A stretch of 64,000 nucleotides of DNA, from contig JACJNX010000028.1 of assembly GCA_014695255.1 (NCBI GenBank), positions 62,001 to 126,000 on the forward strand, read 5' to 3'. The translations under genes were made by a program, and so were the position numbers. Numbering within the stretch: position 1 is the stretch's first letter; every line of letters starts with the position of its first letter. This document shows positions 1-8,849 of this stretch, piece after piece. Below the pieces are notes generated by a model. It searched no databases. It was not told where the DNA came from and saw only the letters and a list, made by a program, of their open reading frames with translations. This stretch comes from Cyanobacteria bacterium FACHB-63. Its GTDB lineage: Bacteria; Cyanobacteriota; Cyanobacteriia; Leptolyngbyales; Leptolyngbyaceae.

Positions 1-32
1 AATTTTACTTATCTAGCAGAAGTAACCAAGGT

Positions 33-461
33 TTAGACTGTCCAATCCTCGATAGATAATGCTGGTACTTTCTGAAAATCTCTTGTATTTCGAGTGAGTA
101 CCGCTAAGTTTCTTGAAAGTGCTATGGATGCGATCCGCAAATCCATCGTGGAGACTCGAATTTTCTGGTTTTGCAGTTGCTCGAAGACTGCCAATGCTGG
201 TGCATCAAACGGTAAAACTATAGCTTGCGAGAACCCCTGGAGTATTTCGGATAACAGGGTGTATCCACGAATCAAATCAGATTTGGTCTTAGCTCGATTA
301 ACGAAATCATGAGCGCCGATCGCTTGTTCGTGAAAACTAATAATTGAGAGCGCAAAGTCAACCGGCGGGAATCGGCTCATCCTGCTTAGCAAGGCTGCGA
401 ATTCTGGACTTGAACGGCGCTGAAGAAGACTAATATGATCGGTATCCAGCAAATACTTCAT
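33..461 (-). CDS. VapC-like PIN-domain toxin
   Basis: This 142-aa protein matches the PIN-domain ribonuclease fold used by VapC toxins, which cleave RNA until blocked by a partner antitoxin. The N-terminus carries the LLDTDH motif with Asp6. Glu45 (FHEQ), Asp107 (TMDLRIA) and the NTRDF block around Asp128 complete the usual acidic metal-binding set. Its start overlaps the stop of the upstream small gene by 4 bp, the typical antitoxin-then-toxin arrangement. The RNA target cannot be read from sequence. Confidence 0.85.
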   Translation of the reverse strand: MKYLLDTDHISLLQRRSSPEFAALLSRMSRFPPVDFALSIISFHEQAIGAHDFVNRAKTKSDLIRGYTLLSEILQGFSQAIVLPFDAPALAVFEQLQNQKIRVSTMDLRIASIALSRNLAVLTRNTRDFQKVPALSIEDWTV

Positions 462-688
462 CTAGAGCCATCATATTCATCTACAGGTTTGTCGGAGTCG
501 CGAAATTCCTGCCCATACTTCAAGGCTTGTAAGAAAGCATCTTCATCCGAGATTGAGCCGATGAGATTCTGCAGCCAGTTCGTAGAAGCAGATTCAGCAG
601 CGGATTTCTGCTTGAGGGCAGCAACTTCTTGCTCAAGTTTCGCTAAACGTTGCTCGATCGCGGTTTCGTCTAACATAGTTTTACGCAT
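458..688 (-). CDS. Small coiled-coil protein, probable VapC partner/antitoxin
   Basis: A small acidic protein of about 76 aa. Its N-terminal half is a heptad-rich helix (EQRLAKLEQEVAALKQK) followed by an acidic tail. I do not recognise a named antitoxin DNA-binding domain. The antitoxin role is inferred from size, co-direction and the 4-bp overlap with the PIN toxin gene. The start is uncertain: a GTG at 721 gives 87 aa, while ATG codons at 688 or 676 are alternatives. I chose 688 because GAAGAG lies just upstream. Confidence 0.65.
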   Translation of the reverse strand: MRKTMLDETAIEQRLAKLEQEVAALKQKSAAESASTNWLQNLIGSISDEDAFLQALKYGQEFRDSDKPVDEYDGSR

Positions 689-833
689 ACGCTCTTCGTT
701 AATTCCAAGAATAGCGCACACAGAAGGGATCGAGACCTTGAGCGTTAGCCTTACTACACGTGTAGGCGATCGCGAATGCCTTTGCCCACTACAATCACTT
801 CAATTTCGCTAATCTCAACGCTCAGAAGAAATT

Positions 834-1076
834 CTACTGATTGATACTCTGAGCGGTCATTATCGCGTTAATATGCGTGAAAATTCGATCGAGTTCTGCG
901 ATCGCATCCAATTCACCAATCTCTTCAATTGCCAGTTGATCCGCTTTCTTTTTCTCTAGTAATTCTTCCATCCGAAGCTGTAGCGCATCGCTGAACTTGA
1001 ACAAATTCCATCCACCAATTTTTTCAATTTGGATTTCATGCACGAAAGAAGATGGCTTGGTAAGGATTGCGTCCAT
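834..1076 (-). CDS. Conserved small protein, unknown function
   Basis: An 80-aa protein that I cannot assign to a named family. It has an N-terminal beta-like stretch, a Lys/Glu-rich helix (MEELLEKKKADQLAIEEIGE) and a C-terminal helix. An AGGA ribosome-binding site sits about 7 bases before the ATG. It lies 31 bp downstream of the HEPN gene on the same strand, so the two are probably co-transcribed; a partner or antitoxin role is possible but unproven. Past its stop, another frame stays open to 754-756 and encodes VEFLLSVEISEIEVIVVGKG, which looks protein-like and may be a decayed neighbour or a frameshifted extension. Confidence 0.55.
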   Translation of the reverse strand: MDAILTKPSSFVHEIQIEKIGGWNLFKFSDALQLRMEELLEKKKADQLAIEEIGELDAIAELDRIFTHINAIMTAQSINQ

Positions 1077-1107
1077 TTTAGTTCCTGTCGATCTCTAGAA
1101 CATCGTT

Positions 1108-2691
1108 TTACTGCGTGGACAGAAGTGCTTCTTCTACAGATTTGGGAAGCTCGATCACATAAAAGCGATCGCTCGAAACCGCATAATTCTCTCCGCTCTC
1201 ATCAATCACTCGAATCAAACCATTACTTGCAGCTTGCTCATCGGGTATCGCTCGATAGAGCTTACCAACTTCGAGTGACGCTGGATGACCTTTGTTACTA
1301 AGACAGATAGCGAATTGGGTTCGGGCTGATGCTGGCTTTAACCTCGTACTCAATCTGCTAATTTGACTATCAACCTCGTTCATTGTTGTATACCGTGTCC
1401 GTAAGCTAAACAAGCTCAAAATGCTCCAGGCTGTGTACTTACAAATCTCAGCAACATCAGCTTCATCAATGACTTGATTTGCTAAGTAGTTCATACCGCG
1501 ATGAATAATATCTGACCGCTTGCCATAGAGTCCTTTTATTCTGCTGTGTATGCTTTCTATATCTTCAATGTCAACAAAGCCGTATTCGCTAAAAGTATTA
1601 ATCACAGTGACTCCTTTAGCTAAAGCTTCTGTAGGATTTTTAGAGTGAGTAAAAATGCACTCCAGTGCAGTCCAATATTTCAAGAACGCTACATCTAAGT
1701 CTGGTTCGTTCTGTGCTTCACCTATCCAATAAATTGCCGTTAAAATTCGCCCTTCTAGCTCGGTCTGCGAGGAAGCATTAATAATTTCAACAAAATCTTC
1801 TAGAAAGCCGTTAGATGTCAAGTCTTGAAATAAATTCACATCTATCGTGAGCTTTTGCAATGGCTTTCTTCCACGACCAGAGACTAGAATAATAGCACTG
1901 TCTCTATCTCTGTTGATTATAGTTCTCTCATTGTTGCTATAAGATTCGGATGAAATATTAATCCTCACAATTTGCTGTGTGATTCTAGTATGTGCAAATA
2001 CACAGACTATGAATCTGAAATAGTTAATTACCTCTTTTACCTGCTTATAAGCTCGTCTACCTGCAATCTCGGAGTCACCATAAGCGCTAGATTTTACGCA
2101 TACACGATCCAGAAAATTCTCATCAAAGAAGTCTTGAACACGCTGTATTCTTGTCGAGTCCTGGTTAGTAGTCTCCTTGAGGTGAAGCTTAATTAATTGA
2201 TCATGCAGTTGTTTTTTGAAAGAGAATAATTCAACCTTGCCGCAGTTAATCAATTCATGATCTTTCAAATCTATTCCATCAATAGCAAAGAAAAAATCAA
2301 AAGAACTAATCTTAGAATTAATAGTATTCTGAACAATCTCCAAGACCTGAGCAAAATCTCTTTTGTTACTTGGATCTATTTCCCTATTACCTAGTTCTAT
2401 CTGTAATTGCTCCTTGATAGCTGTGTAAACTGTTTGATAAGAGGCTACTCCTAGTACGTCAGGAGATAAGTGAATTTTTTCAACAATTTTATTAAAAGCT
2501 TGTTCTGCCTCGTCCAATAAAAACCAAGCTCTAGAGTTAACTTGCAGTTCTATTCTATGTTGGTCATACTGACTAAATTCTTCTATAGTAGTGGGAATTC
2601 GATAATACTTAAAGCGATGTTTGGCACTTGATAACTTGTCCCAATTCAGGCTAGAGGTTCTGTGATTTTTTTTAGGTAATCGGATTTCCAT
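1108..2691 (-). CDS. Large HEPN (Apea-like) domain protein
   Basis: A 527-aa protein whose C-terminal third resembles the Apea-like HEPN family. A helical block (YWTALECIF, residues 339-347) precedes the R-x4-H signature RSDIIH at residues 392-397. HEPN proteins with this motif are often metal-independent RNases in toxin-antitoxin, abortive infection or restriction systems. The N-terminal 330 residues are mixed alpha/beta and unassigned. The ATG at 2691 has no clear ribosome-binding site. Base composition is more AT-rich than the ribosomal genes beside it, consistent with acquired DNA. Together with the 80-aa gene and the VapC pair it forms a minus-strand accessory block. The RNase activity is inferred from the motif only. 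Confidence 0.7.
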   Translation of the reverse strand: MEIRLPKKNHRTSSLNWDKLSSAKHRFKYYRIPTTIEEFSQYDQHRIELQVNSRAWFLLDEAEQAFNKIVEKIHLSPDVLGVASYQTVYTAIKEQLQIELGNREIDPSNKRDFAQVLEIVQNTINSKISSFDFFFAIDGIDLKDHELINCGKVELFSFKKQLHDQLIKLHLKETTNQDSTRIQRVQDFFDENFLDRVCVKSSAYGDSEIAGRRAYKQVKEVINYFRFIVCVFAHTRITQQIVRINISSESYSNNERTIINRDRDSAIILVSGRGRKPLQKLTIDVNLFQDLTSNGFLEDFVEIINASSQTELEGRILTAIYWIGEAQNEPDLDVAFLKYWTALECIFTHSKNPTEALAKGVTVINTFSEYGFVDIEDIESIHSRIKGLYGKRSDIIHRGMNYLANQVIDEADVAEICKYTAWSILSLFSLRTRYTTMNEVDSQISRLSTRLKPASARTQFAICLSNKGHPASLEVGKLYRAIPDEQAASNGLIRVIDESGENYAVSSDRFYVIELPKSVEEALLSTQ

Positions 2692-2714
2692 ATATTTTCT
2701 AAATCAAAAATAAA

Positions 2715-2740
2715 AAACCTACACTAAACAGTGCAGGTTT
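2715..2740 (-). terminator. Rho-independent terminator of the ribosomal operon
   Basis: An 11-bp stem with one mismatch (AAACCTACACT at 2715-2725 against AGTGCAGGTTT at 2730-2740) and a 4-base loop. On the minus strand it is followed by a T-rich run (TTTTTTATTTTT). It lies 24 bp after the rplO stop, so it ends the S10/spc transcript before the HEPN gene. Confidence 0.85.
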
Positions 2741-2763
2741 CCTTAATTTAACAAACAAAGAAC

Positions 2764-3207
2764 TTAAACAATCTCGCAAGTTCCGCCAGCCGCTTCGATC
2801 TTCGACTTAGCGCCCTCAGTAAACGCTGCTGCTTTCACAGTCAGCTTCACCGCCAACTCACCATTGCCCAAAATCTTCAACGGACCATCATCCTGAGTCA
2901 CAATCCCCGCATCCATCAGCGAAGACAACGACACTTCAGAATTCGCATCCAACTCAGCCAAATCGCCCACATTGATCACCGTAAAATACTTCCGATTGAT
3001 CACCGTGAAGTATTTCAACTTCGGCAAGCGACGATACAGAGGCGTTTGACCCCCTTCAAACCCCGGACGAGTCGGACGACCCGATCGAGACTTTTGACCC
3101 CGCATTCCAAAACCACCACTCGCACCTTGACCCGCAGAAATCCCGCGACCAATGCGACGCTTGCGCTTGGTTGAACCGGGTTGGGGCACAGCATCTTCTA
3201 ATCTCAT
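2764..3207 (-). CDS. rplO: 50S ribosomal protein L15
   Basis: L15 of the large subunit, 147 aa. The basic Gly-rich N-terminus ([16 protein letters not shown], then [10 protein letters not shown]) and the LPKLK block are characteristic. The start at 3207 is supported by a GGAGG site and by the conserved MRLEDAVPQ opening; a longer upstream reading runs into rpsE. A near-perfect 24-bp tandem repeat (2971-3018) encodes the double KYFTVIN segment. This is the last gene of the operon here; rpmD is absent, as usual in cyanobacteria, and secY does not follow. Confidence 0.97.
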   Translation of the reverse strand: MRLEDAVPQPGSTKRKRRIGRGISAGQGASGGFGMRGQKSRSGRPTRPGFEGGQTPLYRRLPKLKYFTVINRKYFTVINVGDLAELDANSEVSLSSLMDAGIVTQDDGPLKILGNGELAVKLTVKAAAFTEGAKSKIEAAGGTCEIV

Positions 3208-3217
3208 AACTCGCCTC

Positions 3218-3745
3218 CTAAACGCCGTAAAGTTGTTCAACCGGAATGCCACGCTCTTCAGCGACATCCGATAGGGTGCGAAGTTCTGACAACGCATTGA
3301 CCGCAGCACGCGCATTGTTCAACGGGTTGCCTGAGCCAAGCTGCTTCGCCAGAATGTTCTTCACACCAGCGAGTTCTAGCACTGTCCGAACAGCCCCCCC
3401 GGCAATTACCCCAGTACCCGGAGCCGCAGGACGCATCATCACTTTAGCGCCGCCGCCCATTGCGGTTGCAGGATGCGGAATCGAGTTGGATTTGGTCAGG
3501 GGCACATCGATCAGATGCTTTTTACCATCTGCGACTCCCTTCTTCACCGCGCCGATGACATCGCTGGCTTTACCCACGCCGACACCGACTTGACCTTTCT
3601 CGTTTCCGACCACTACGATCGCTCGAAAACTGAGCTTTTTACCGCCCTTTACGACCTTCGTCACCCGGCGGATTTGCACCACGCGCTCTTGGAAATCAGA
3701 TTCCTTCTCGCGCGATTTCTTCTCTTTTCCTTTTGCCTTAGCCAT
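3218..3745 (-). CDS. rpsE: 30S ribosomal protein S5
   Basis: S5, 175 aa, with the double-stranded RNA-binding block ([20 protein letters not shown]) and the central glycine loops. It contributes to decoding accuracy and the mRNA entry channel. It sits 10 bp before rplO and 12 bp after rplR in the operon. The length is normal for cyanobacteria. Confidence 0.98.
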   Translation of the reverse strand: MAKAKGKEKKSREKESDFQERVVQIRRVTKVVKGGKKLSFRAIVVVGNEKGQVGVGVGKASDVIGAVKKGVADGKKHLIDVPLTKSNSIPHPATAMGGGAKVMMRPAAPGTGVIAGGAVRTVLELAGVKNILAKQLGSGNPLNNARAAVNALSELRTLSDVAEERGIPVEQLYGV

Positions 3746-3757
3746 TTGTGTTTGCTC

Positions 3758-4123
3758 CTAGAAGTTTAGACCTGCTTCGCGGGCAGCATCCGCTAAGGTC
3801 TGGACGCGACCATGATATAAGTTCCCTCCGCGATCGAACACCACTTGTTCGATGCCTTTGGCTTTCGCACGATCGGCAATCAACCGACCGACTTCAGCCG
3901 CAGCCGCGCAGTTTGCTCCGGATTCGATTTTTTCTTTCAGTTCCGGATCGACGGTGGAAGCAGCCGCGATCGTGGTTTGCGCCACATCATCGATCAGTTG
4001 AACATAGATATGATGATTCGATTTGAAGACCGCTAAGCGGGGACGCTCTGGAGTGCCAGACACACGACGGCGAATCCGAGCGTGACGCAGGCGTGTAGAT
4101 TCTCGACGACTTACTTTGCTCAT
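3758..4123 (-). CDS. rplR: 50S ribosomal protein L18
   Basis: L18, 121 aa, a 5S rRNA-binding protein. The basic N-terminus ([20 protein letters not shown]), the IYVQLIDD block and the C-terminal [13 protein letters not shown] motif are diagnostic. It begins 3 bp after rplF ends, indicating translational coupling. Confidence 0.98.
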   Translation of the reverse strand: MSKVSRRESTRLRHARIRRRVSGTPERPRLAVFKSNHHIYVQLIDDVAQTTIAAASTVDPELKEKIESGANCAAAAEVGRLIADRAKAKGIEQVVFDRGGNLYHGRVQTLADAAREAGLNF

Positions 4124-4126
4124 GGC

Positions 4127-4675
4127 TTATTTCTTCCCTTTACCACCCGTCTTACCAACTTTGCGACGGACTGCTTCGCCCGCATAGCGAATTCCCTTAC
4201 CCTTATAAGGTTCCGGTGGACGTACCGCCCGCACTTTCGCCGCCGTGTTGCCGACGATTTCTTTATCAATTCCGGTCACAATCACGTTCGTGTTGTTTTC
4301 GACTTGGAATTGAATGCCGTCGGGCGGTTCGATTAGTACCGGATGGCTGTAGCCCATGTTGAGGTTCAGGTTTTTACCTTGAACCGCAGCCCGATAGCCG
4401 ACCCCTTGAATTTCTAAGCGGCGTTGAAATCCGTTTGCAACTCCTTCGACCATATTGGCAACCAGAGTCCGGCACAGACCATGACGTTCACGCGCCATCC
4501 GAGAATCGTTTACACGATTTACGGTGACAGTATCGCCCTCGGTTTCGATCGTAACTCCCGCAGGCAGAACTCTTGACAGTTCTCCTTTCGGTCCCTTCAC
4601 CACGACTTCTTGACCGTTAATTGCGACGGTCACTTTCGCAGGGAGGGTAATCGGACGTTTTCCAATTCGAGACAT
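4127..4675 (-). CDS. rplF: 50S ribosomal protein L6
   Basis: L6, 182 aa, built from two related domains. It starts MSRIGKRPI and ends with the conserved [14 protein letters not shown] block and a basic tail. It binds 23S rRNA near the factor-binding site. It lies 19 bp after rpsH. Confidence 0.98.
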   Translation of the reverse strand: MSRIGKRPITLPAKVTVAINGQEVVVKGPKGELSRVLPAGVTIETEGDTVTVNRVNDSRMARERHGLCRTLVANMVEGVANGFQRRLEIQGVGYRAAVQGKNLNLNMGYSHPVLIEPPDGIQFQVENNTNVIVTGIDKEIVGNTAAKVRAVRPPEPYKGKGIRYAGEAVRRKVGKTGGKGKK

Positions 4676-4694
4676 AATTTATTCCTCCAACTGC

Positions 4695-5096
4695 TTACCA
4701 GACGTAGCAAAGGACTTCACCGCCAACACCCGTTTTACGAGCTTCGCGATCGGTCATGATGCCGCTTGAAGTGGAAACGATCGCAATCCCGATCCCGCCC
4801 AAAACACGCGGTAGGTCTTTGCGATTCTTGTACACCCGCAAACCCGGACGGCTCACCCGCTTCAGCGCGGTGATAATCGGTTTGCGATTTTTGCCTTTGT
4901 ACTTGAGACCCAAGACTAAGTTTTTCTTGGGAATTTCACCCACTTCTTCGACTGAAGCGATAAAGCCTTCAGCGACTAAGACCTCAGCAATACTGCGAGT
5001 CATGCGGGTGGATGGAACTTCGGTCGTTTGGTGACGCGCTAGACTAGCGTTCCGAATGCGCGTCAGCATATCTGAAATGGTGTCGTTTGCTGCCAT
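4695..5096 (-). CDS. rpsH: 30S ribosomal protein S8
   Basis: S8, 133 aa, a primary 16S rRNA-binding protein. The start [17 protein letters not shown] and the C-terminal [13 protein letters not shown] block are diagnostic. It follows rplE directly; rpsN, which sits between these genes in many bacteria, is not here, as expected for cyanobacteria. Confidence 0.98.
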   Translation of the reverse strand: MAANDTISDMLTRIRNASLARHQTTEVPSTRMTRSIAEVLVAEGFIASVEEVGEIPKKNLVLGLKYKGKNRKPIITALKRVSRPGLRVYKNRKDLPRVLGGIGIAIVSTSSGIMTDREARKTGVGGEVLCYVW

Positions 5097-5120
5097 AGTT
5101 GCCTCTGTGATTTGACTGCG

Positions 5121-5666
5121 TTAGTTATCTCGGAACGGCATACCCAGTTCTTTCAGCAGGGCACGTCCTTCTTCGTCGGTGCTTGCAGTCGTAATAATCG
5201 AGATGTCCATCCCCCGAATTTGATCGATGCTGTCGTATTCGATTTCGGGGAAGATCAGTTGCTCTCTCAGACCGAGGGTGTAATTACCGCGTCCGTCAAA
5301 GCTTTTCGGGCTGATGCCGCGAAAGTCCCGAATCCGAGGCAAGGCTAGATTCATCAAACGATCCAAGAAGTTATACATTCGATCGGCTCTCAGCGTCACC
5401 ATCACCCCAACTGGCATTCCTTGACGAATTTTAAATCCGGCGATCGCTTTTTTAGCGCGAGTGACGACGGGTTTTTGACCAGTGATGATTGCGAGTTCGT
5501 TGACAGATGCTTCAAGCGCTTTCGCATTCTGTGACGCTTCGCCCAGACCCCGGTTGACGGTGATCTTGACGACTTTGGGAACTTCGTGGATGTTCTTGTA
5601 GCTAAACTGCTCGGTTAACTTGGGAACAACTTTTTCGGCGTACGAGGTTTTCAGTCTGTTGGACAT
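5121..5666 (-). CDS. rplE: 50S ribosomal protein L5
   Basis: L5, 181 aa, a 5S rRNA-binding protein of the central protuberance. It has the [16 protein letters not shown] block, the [17 protein letters not shown] segment and the [10 protein letters not shown] motif. It lies 49 bp after rplX, one of the longer gaps in the operon. Confidence 0.98.
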   Translation of the reverse strand: MSNRLKTSYAEKVVPKLTEQFSYKNIHEVPKVVKITVNRGLGEASQNAKALEASVNELAIITGQKPVVTRAKKAIAGFKIRQGMPVGVMVTLRADRMYNFLDRLMNLALPRIRDFRGISPKSFDGRGNYTLGLREQLIFPEIEYDSIDQIRGMDISIITTASTDEEGRALLKELGMPFRDN

Positions 5667-5715
5667 AGTTTAGATTCCTCCCTGGGCTTGGTCAGGGGCT
5701 AAATGAATGCAAGGC

Positions 5716-6066
5716 TTAATCGATGATTTCGCCGGTTTTGACGAGCTTTCTCACTTTGCGTCCATCTTCGGTGAAGGTGTAACAAATGCGAGATGCAACT
5801 TTTTGCTTTTCGGAATACAGCATCACGTTCGAGCTGTGGATGGGATATTCGATCGTTTCAATCCGACCGGATTCACCTTCTTGTTTCGGCTTAACGTGTT
5901 TGGTTTTGATGTTCACGCCTCTCACAATCACTTTGCTGAGTTTAGGAAATGCGCGAACAATCTCACCGACTTTGCCCTTATCGTTTCCGGCAATTACTTG
6001 TACCGTGTCACCCGCCTTGACGTGCATTTTTAGGGCAACGGGGGACTTTTTCTTTTTCAATGCCAT
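5716..6066 (-). CDS. rplX: 50S ribosomal protein L24
   Basis: L24, 116 aa, an early assembly protein. The KOW motif region ([19 protein letters not shown]) is clear near the N-terminus. Its ATG abuts the rplN stop with no intervening base, so the two are probably translationally coupled. Confidence 0.97.
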   Translation of the reverse strand: MALKKKKSPVALKMHVKAGDTVQVIAGNDKGKVGEIVRAFPKLSKVIVRGVNIKTKHVKPKQEGESGRIETIEYPIHSSNVMLYSEKQKVASRICYTFTEDGRKVRKLVKTGEIID

Positions 6067-6432
6067 TTACAGCACCTCCGGCGCTAGAGAAACAATCTTG
6101 GTGAAGTTCTTTTCGCGGAGTTCACGCGCAACCGGACCAAACACACGGGTTCCTCTGGGGTTGCCGTCTGCGTTGATAATCACGGCTGCATTGTCATCAA
6201 ACCGAATGCTCATACCACTGTCGCGACGCAAAGTTTTGCGAGTGCGAACAATCACGGCTTTCACCACATCCGATTTCTTTACTGCCATGTTCGGGATTGC
6301 ATCCTTCACGACAGCAACAATCACATCGCCAACTCCGGCATAACGACGGTTGCCGCCCAGTACACGAATGCACATGAGCTTCCGAGCGCCGCTGTTGTCT
6401 GCCACATTGAGATAGCTTTCCTGCTGAATCAT
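6067..6432 (-). CDS. rplN: 50S ribosomal protein L14
   Basis: L14, 121 aa, positioned in the ribosome at the subunit interface. It starts [18 protein letters not shown] and contains VIVRTRK and [10 protein letters not shown], all conserved. It is 17 bp after rpsQ. Confidence 0.98.
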   Translation of the reverse strand: MIQQESYLNVADNSGARKLMCIRVLGGNRRYAGVGDVIVAVVKDAIPNMAVKKSDVVKAVIVRTRKTLRRDSGMSIRFDDNAAVIINADGNPRGTRVFGPVARELREKNFTKIVSLAPEVL

Positions 6433-6449
6433 GTCCGTCTCCTGATAGG

Positions 6450-6695
6450 TTAGGCTTTGGTACTCAGGATCTCAAGCACAGACCAGCGTTTGGTGCGGCT
6501 TAAGGGGCGAGTTTCCTGAATCCGGACGCGATCGCCTTGTTTGCACTTGTTTTCTTCATCATGTGCTTTGTAGCGCTTCGTCCGGACGACGATTTTTCCG
6601 TATTTTGGGTGTGCGGTGCGGTTTTCCACAGCAACGACCACCGTTTTGTCCATTTTGTCGCTGACAACTAAGCCAACTCTTTCTTTAACTGCCAT
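6450..6695 (-). CDS. rpsQ: 30S ribosomal protein S17
   Basis: S17, 81 aa, an OB-fold 16S rRNA-binding protein. The [17 protein letters not shown] block, HPKYGK and the PLSRTKRW motif are diagnostic. The gap to rpmC is 5 bp. Confidence 0.98.
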   Translation of the reverse strand: MAVKERVGLVVSDKMDKTVVVAVENRTAHPKYGKIVVRTKRYKAHDEENKCKQGDRVRIQETRPLSRTKRWSVLEILSTKA

Positions 6696-6700
6696 TGGAC

Positions 6701-6907
6701 TTATTCACCTTTCAACTGTCTTTCACGTTCCACCGTCAGGAGCTGCGCGAGGCGATGCTTGAGGTGTTTGAATTGATGCGGTTTTTCGAGTTGACGAGTT
6801 CCTTGCTGCATTCGGAGTTGGAATAACTCTTTCTTGACAGAGAGGATCTGATCCGAAAGTTCTTCGTCGTTTAGCGATCGAGCCTCTGCAATTTTCGGAA
6901 GTGCCAT
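6701..6907 (-). CDS. rpmC: 50S ribosomal protein L29
   Basis: L29, 68 aa, a two-helix protein at the peptide exit tunnel. The [12 protein letters not shown]-type helix (here [18 protein letters not shown]) identifies it. It begins 2 bp after rplP ends, so coupled translation is likely. Confidence 0.97.
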   Translation of the reverse strand: MALPKIAEARSLNDEELSDQILSVKKELFQLRMQQGTRQLEKPHQFKHLKHRLAQLLTVERERQLKGE

Positions 6908-6909
6908 GG

Positions 6910-7338
6910 TTATGATTCCTCCTCAACGACTTGCTGACGGGTGATGAATTTCGTTTTGATCGGGAGTTTGTACTGAGCGAGACGCATGGCTTCACGAGCA
7001 GTTTCTTCCGGGACTCCAGCGATTTCAAACATGATCCGACCGGGTTTTACGACGGCAACCCAGTACTCGGGCGCACCTTTACCAGAACCCATCCGGGTTT
7101 CTGCGGCGCGAGCGGTGACGGGCTTGTCGGGGAAAATCCGAATCCAGATTTGTCCACCCCGGCGAATGTAGCGCGTCATGGCACGACGGCTGGCTTCGAT
7201 TTGGCGCGATGTGATCCAGGTTGGCTCTAAGGCTTGTAAGCCAAAGTCACCGAAGTTCAGTTGACTTCCGCGTGTCGCCAATCCTCGCATCCGACCGCGC
7301 TGTTGCTTACGGAATTTTGTTCTTCTTGGGCTTAACAT
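6910..7338 (-). CDS. rplP: 50S ribosomal protein L16
   Basis: L16, 142 aa, located near the tRNA A-site elbow. The start [19 protein letters not shown] and the [19 protein letters not shown] block are diagnostic. It is separated from rpsC by an unusual 86-bp G/C-tract spacer, unlike the tight spacing elsewhere in the operon. Confidence 0.98.
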   Translation of the reverse strand: MLSPRRTKFRKQQRGRMRGLATRGSQLNFGDFGLQALEPTWITSRQIEASRRAMTRYIRRGGQIWIRIFPDKPVTARAAETRMGSGKGAPEYWVAVVKPGRIMFEIAGVPEETAREAMRLAQYKLPIKTKFITRQQVVEEES

Positions 7339-7424
7339 TGGTCGATACCTGTATGGGGGGAGTGGGGAGGTGGGGAGTGGGGGCGAGATTCGATGTTCTC
7401 TTATCCCTCTACTCCCTACTTTTC
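7339..7424 (-). repeat. G-tract spacer between rpsC and rplP
   Basis: An 86-bp spacer made largely of degenerate purine/pyrimidine heptads. The plus strand has four runs of four or more G separated by 3-4 bases (about 7354-7384). A second set of CCCTAC/CTCCCTAC-like units follows on the plus strand. The plus strand is the template for this operon, so the mRNA would be C-rich here. Similar GGGAGTA-type tracts are known between cyanobacterial genes. A G-quadruplex on the template strand is possible from the pattern. Confidence 0.6.
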
Positions 7425-8177
7425 CTACCCTTCGTTCGATCGATCTTCAAATCGCTGACGACGCTGTTGACGACGACGCGGTTGTTGGTTCGGCGCGACA
7501 ACTTCAGCTTCACGCTCTTGTCCGGGCAGGATTTCTCCTTTGAACACCCAAACTTTGATGCCTAACGTTCCGTAGATCGTTTGGGCAGTCGTGTAAGCGT
7601 AATCGATGTCGGCTCTGAGCGTGTGTAGGGGAACACGACCTTCGCGAGTCCACTCTGGGCGGGCAATTTCAGCTCCGTTCAGACGACCGCTCACTTGGAT
7701 TTTGATGCCTTCGATGCCTGCGCGTTGAGCACGTTGGATCGCTTGACGCACGACGCGCCGGAAGGAAACCCGACGCTCTAGCTGTTCTGCGATGTACTCA
7801 CCAATCAGCATGGCATCAGCATCCACACGAGCAACTTCCACCACGTTAATGCGGATTTGTCGATCGTTGGCTCCTAATGCTTGCTGAAGGTTCGTTCTCA
7901 GCACTTCGATTCCAGCACCACCGCGACCGACGACAACGCCAGGGCGAGAGGTGCGGATTTCTAAATCAATCTGGTCGGCTTTGCGCTCGATGCGAATTTC
8001 CGAAATCCCTGGCTTTTTCAGGTTATCCAAGTTTTTCGGGTTCTTGGTGAAGAAATGCCGAATCTTGTGGTCTTCCTGAAGCAGATCGGGATAACGATCG
8101 GCATCAGCAAACCAGCGCGATCGATGTTCTTTGATCACACCGAGCCGAAAACCATTGGGGTTAATCTTCTGTCCCAT
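7425..8177 (-). CDS. rpsC: 30S ribosomal protein S3
   Basis: S3, 250 aa. It has the conserved start [14 protein letters not shown], a KH domain with the [11 protein letters not shown] loop, and a C-terminal domain with [17 protein letters not shown]. It ends in an Arg/Gln-rich tail. The start at 8177 is preceded by GGGAGA; an 18-residue upstream extension has no family support. The protein contributes to the mRNA entry helicase. Confidence 0.97.
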   Translation of the reverse strand: MGQKINPNGFRLGVIKEHRSRWFADADRYPDLLQEDHKIRHFFTKNPKNLDNLKKPGISEIRIERKADQIDLEIRTSRPGVVVGRGGAGIEVLRTNLQQALGANDRQIRINVVEVARVDADAMLIGEYIAEQLERRVSFRRVVRQAIQRAQRAGIEGIKIQVSGRLNGAEIARPEWTREGRVPLHTLRADIDYAYTTAQTIYGTLGIKVWVFKGEILPGQEREAEVVAPNQQPRRRQQRRQRFEDRSNEG

Positions 8178-8188
8178 GTTGTTCTCCC

Positions 8189-8548
8189 TTATGAATCTGC
8201 GCCTGGAGCAACGCCGATCGTGATGTGGCACGTCGGTTTGCGAATTTGATAGGCTCGCCCTTGCGCTCTCGGTCTAAACCGCTTCAGAACAGGTCCTTGG
8301 TCAGCATACGCTTGACTGACGACGAGACTGGCGCGATTTAAGCCTTCGTTGTGTTCCGCGTTTGCGGCTGCCGATCGTAGAACCTTTAGAACAGGTTCGC
8401 AGGCACGATACGGCATGAATTCGAGGATAATCAGCGCTTCCCGATAGGAACGTCCACGAATTTGATCCAGCACTCGGCGCACCTTAAACGGTGACATCCG
8501 AATGTAGCGGGCTACCGCTTTCACTTCTCCTGGTGTTTGTGTCGCCAT
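8189..8548 (-). CDS. rplV: 50S ribosomal protein L22
   Basis: L22, 119 aa, lining the exit tunnel. The [20 protein letters not shown] block and the C-terminal [15 protein letters not shown] hairpin are diagnostic. It lies 5 bp after rpsS. Confidence 0.98.
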   Translation of the reverse strand: MATQTPGEVKAVARYIRMSPFKVRRVLDQIRGRSYREALIILEFMPYRACEPVLKVLRSAAANAEHNEGLNRASLVVSQAYADQGPVLKRFRPRAQGRAYQIRKPTCHITIGVAPGADS

Positions 8549-8553
8549 TGTTC

Positions 8554-8832
8554 CTACCTCCGCGATTTCTTATCGCCGCCGCCATGTCCCCGGTAAGTCC
8601 GGGTGGGCGCAAATTCACCCAGCTTATGACCGACCATTTGTTCGCTCACATAGACGGGAACATGAACTTTCCCGTTATGAACTCCAAACGTCATGCCGAT
8701 CATTTGCGGCAGAATGGTGGATGCGCGTGACCAGGTTTTGATTACCTGAGTGTCGCCTTTCGATCTTGCGTTTTCCACTTTTTTCATCAAGTGGTCAGCA
8801 ATGAAAGGTCCTTTTTTCAATGAACGTGCCAT
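8554..8832 (-). CDS. rpsS: 30S ribosomal protein S19
   Basis: S19, 92 aa, in the small-subunit head. It starts [11 protein letters not shown] and carries the TWSRAS and [16 protein letters not shown] motifs. It lies 17 bp after rplB. Confidence 0.98.
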   Translation of the reverse strand: MARSLKKGPFIADHLMKKVENARSKGDTQVIKTWSRASTILPQMIGMTFGVHNGKVHVPVYVSEQMVGHKLGEFAPTRTYRGHGGGDKKSRR

Positions 8833-8849
8833 CTTTCGTCCTCTCTAAC

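Noticed and set aside
435-812. A plus-strand frame opposite the VapC partner gene
   Set aside because: It is antisense to the better supported small gene and has no recognisable content.
2764-3315. A longer N-terminus for L15 starting at 3315
   Set aside because: It would overlap rpsE by almost 100 bp, lacks family support, and a strong ribosome-binding site precedes 3207.
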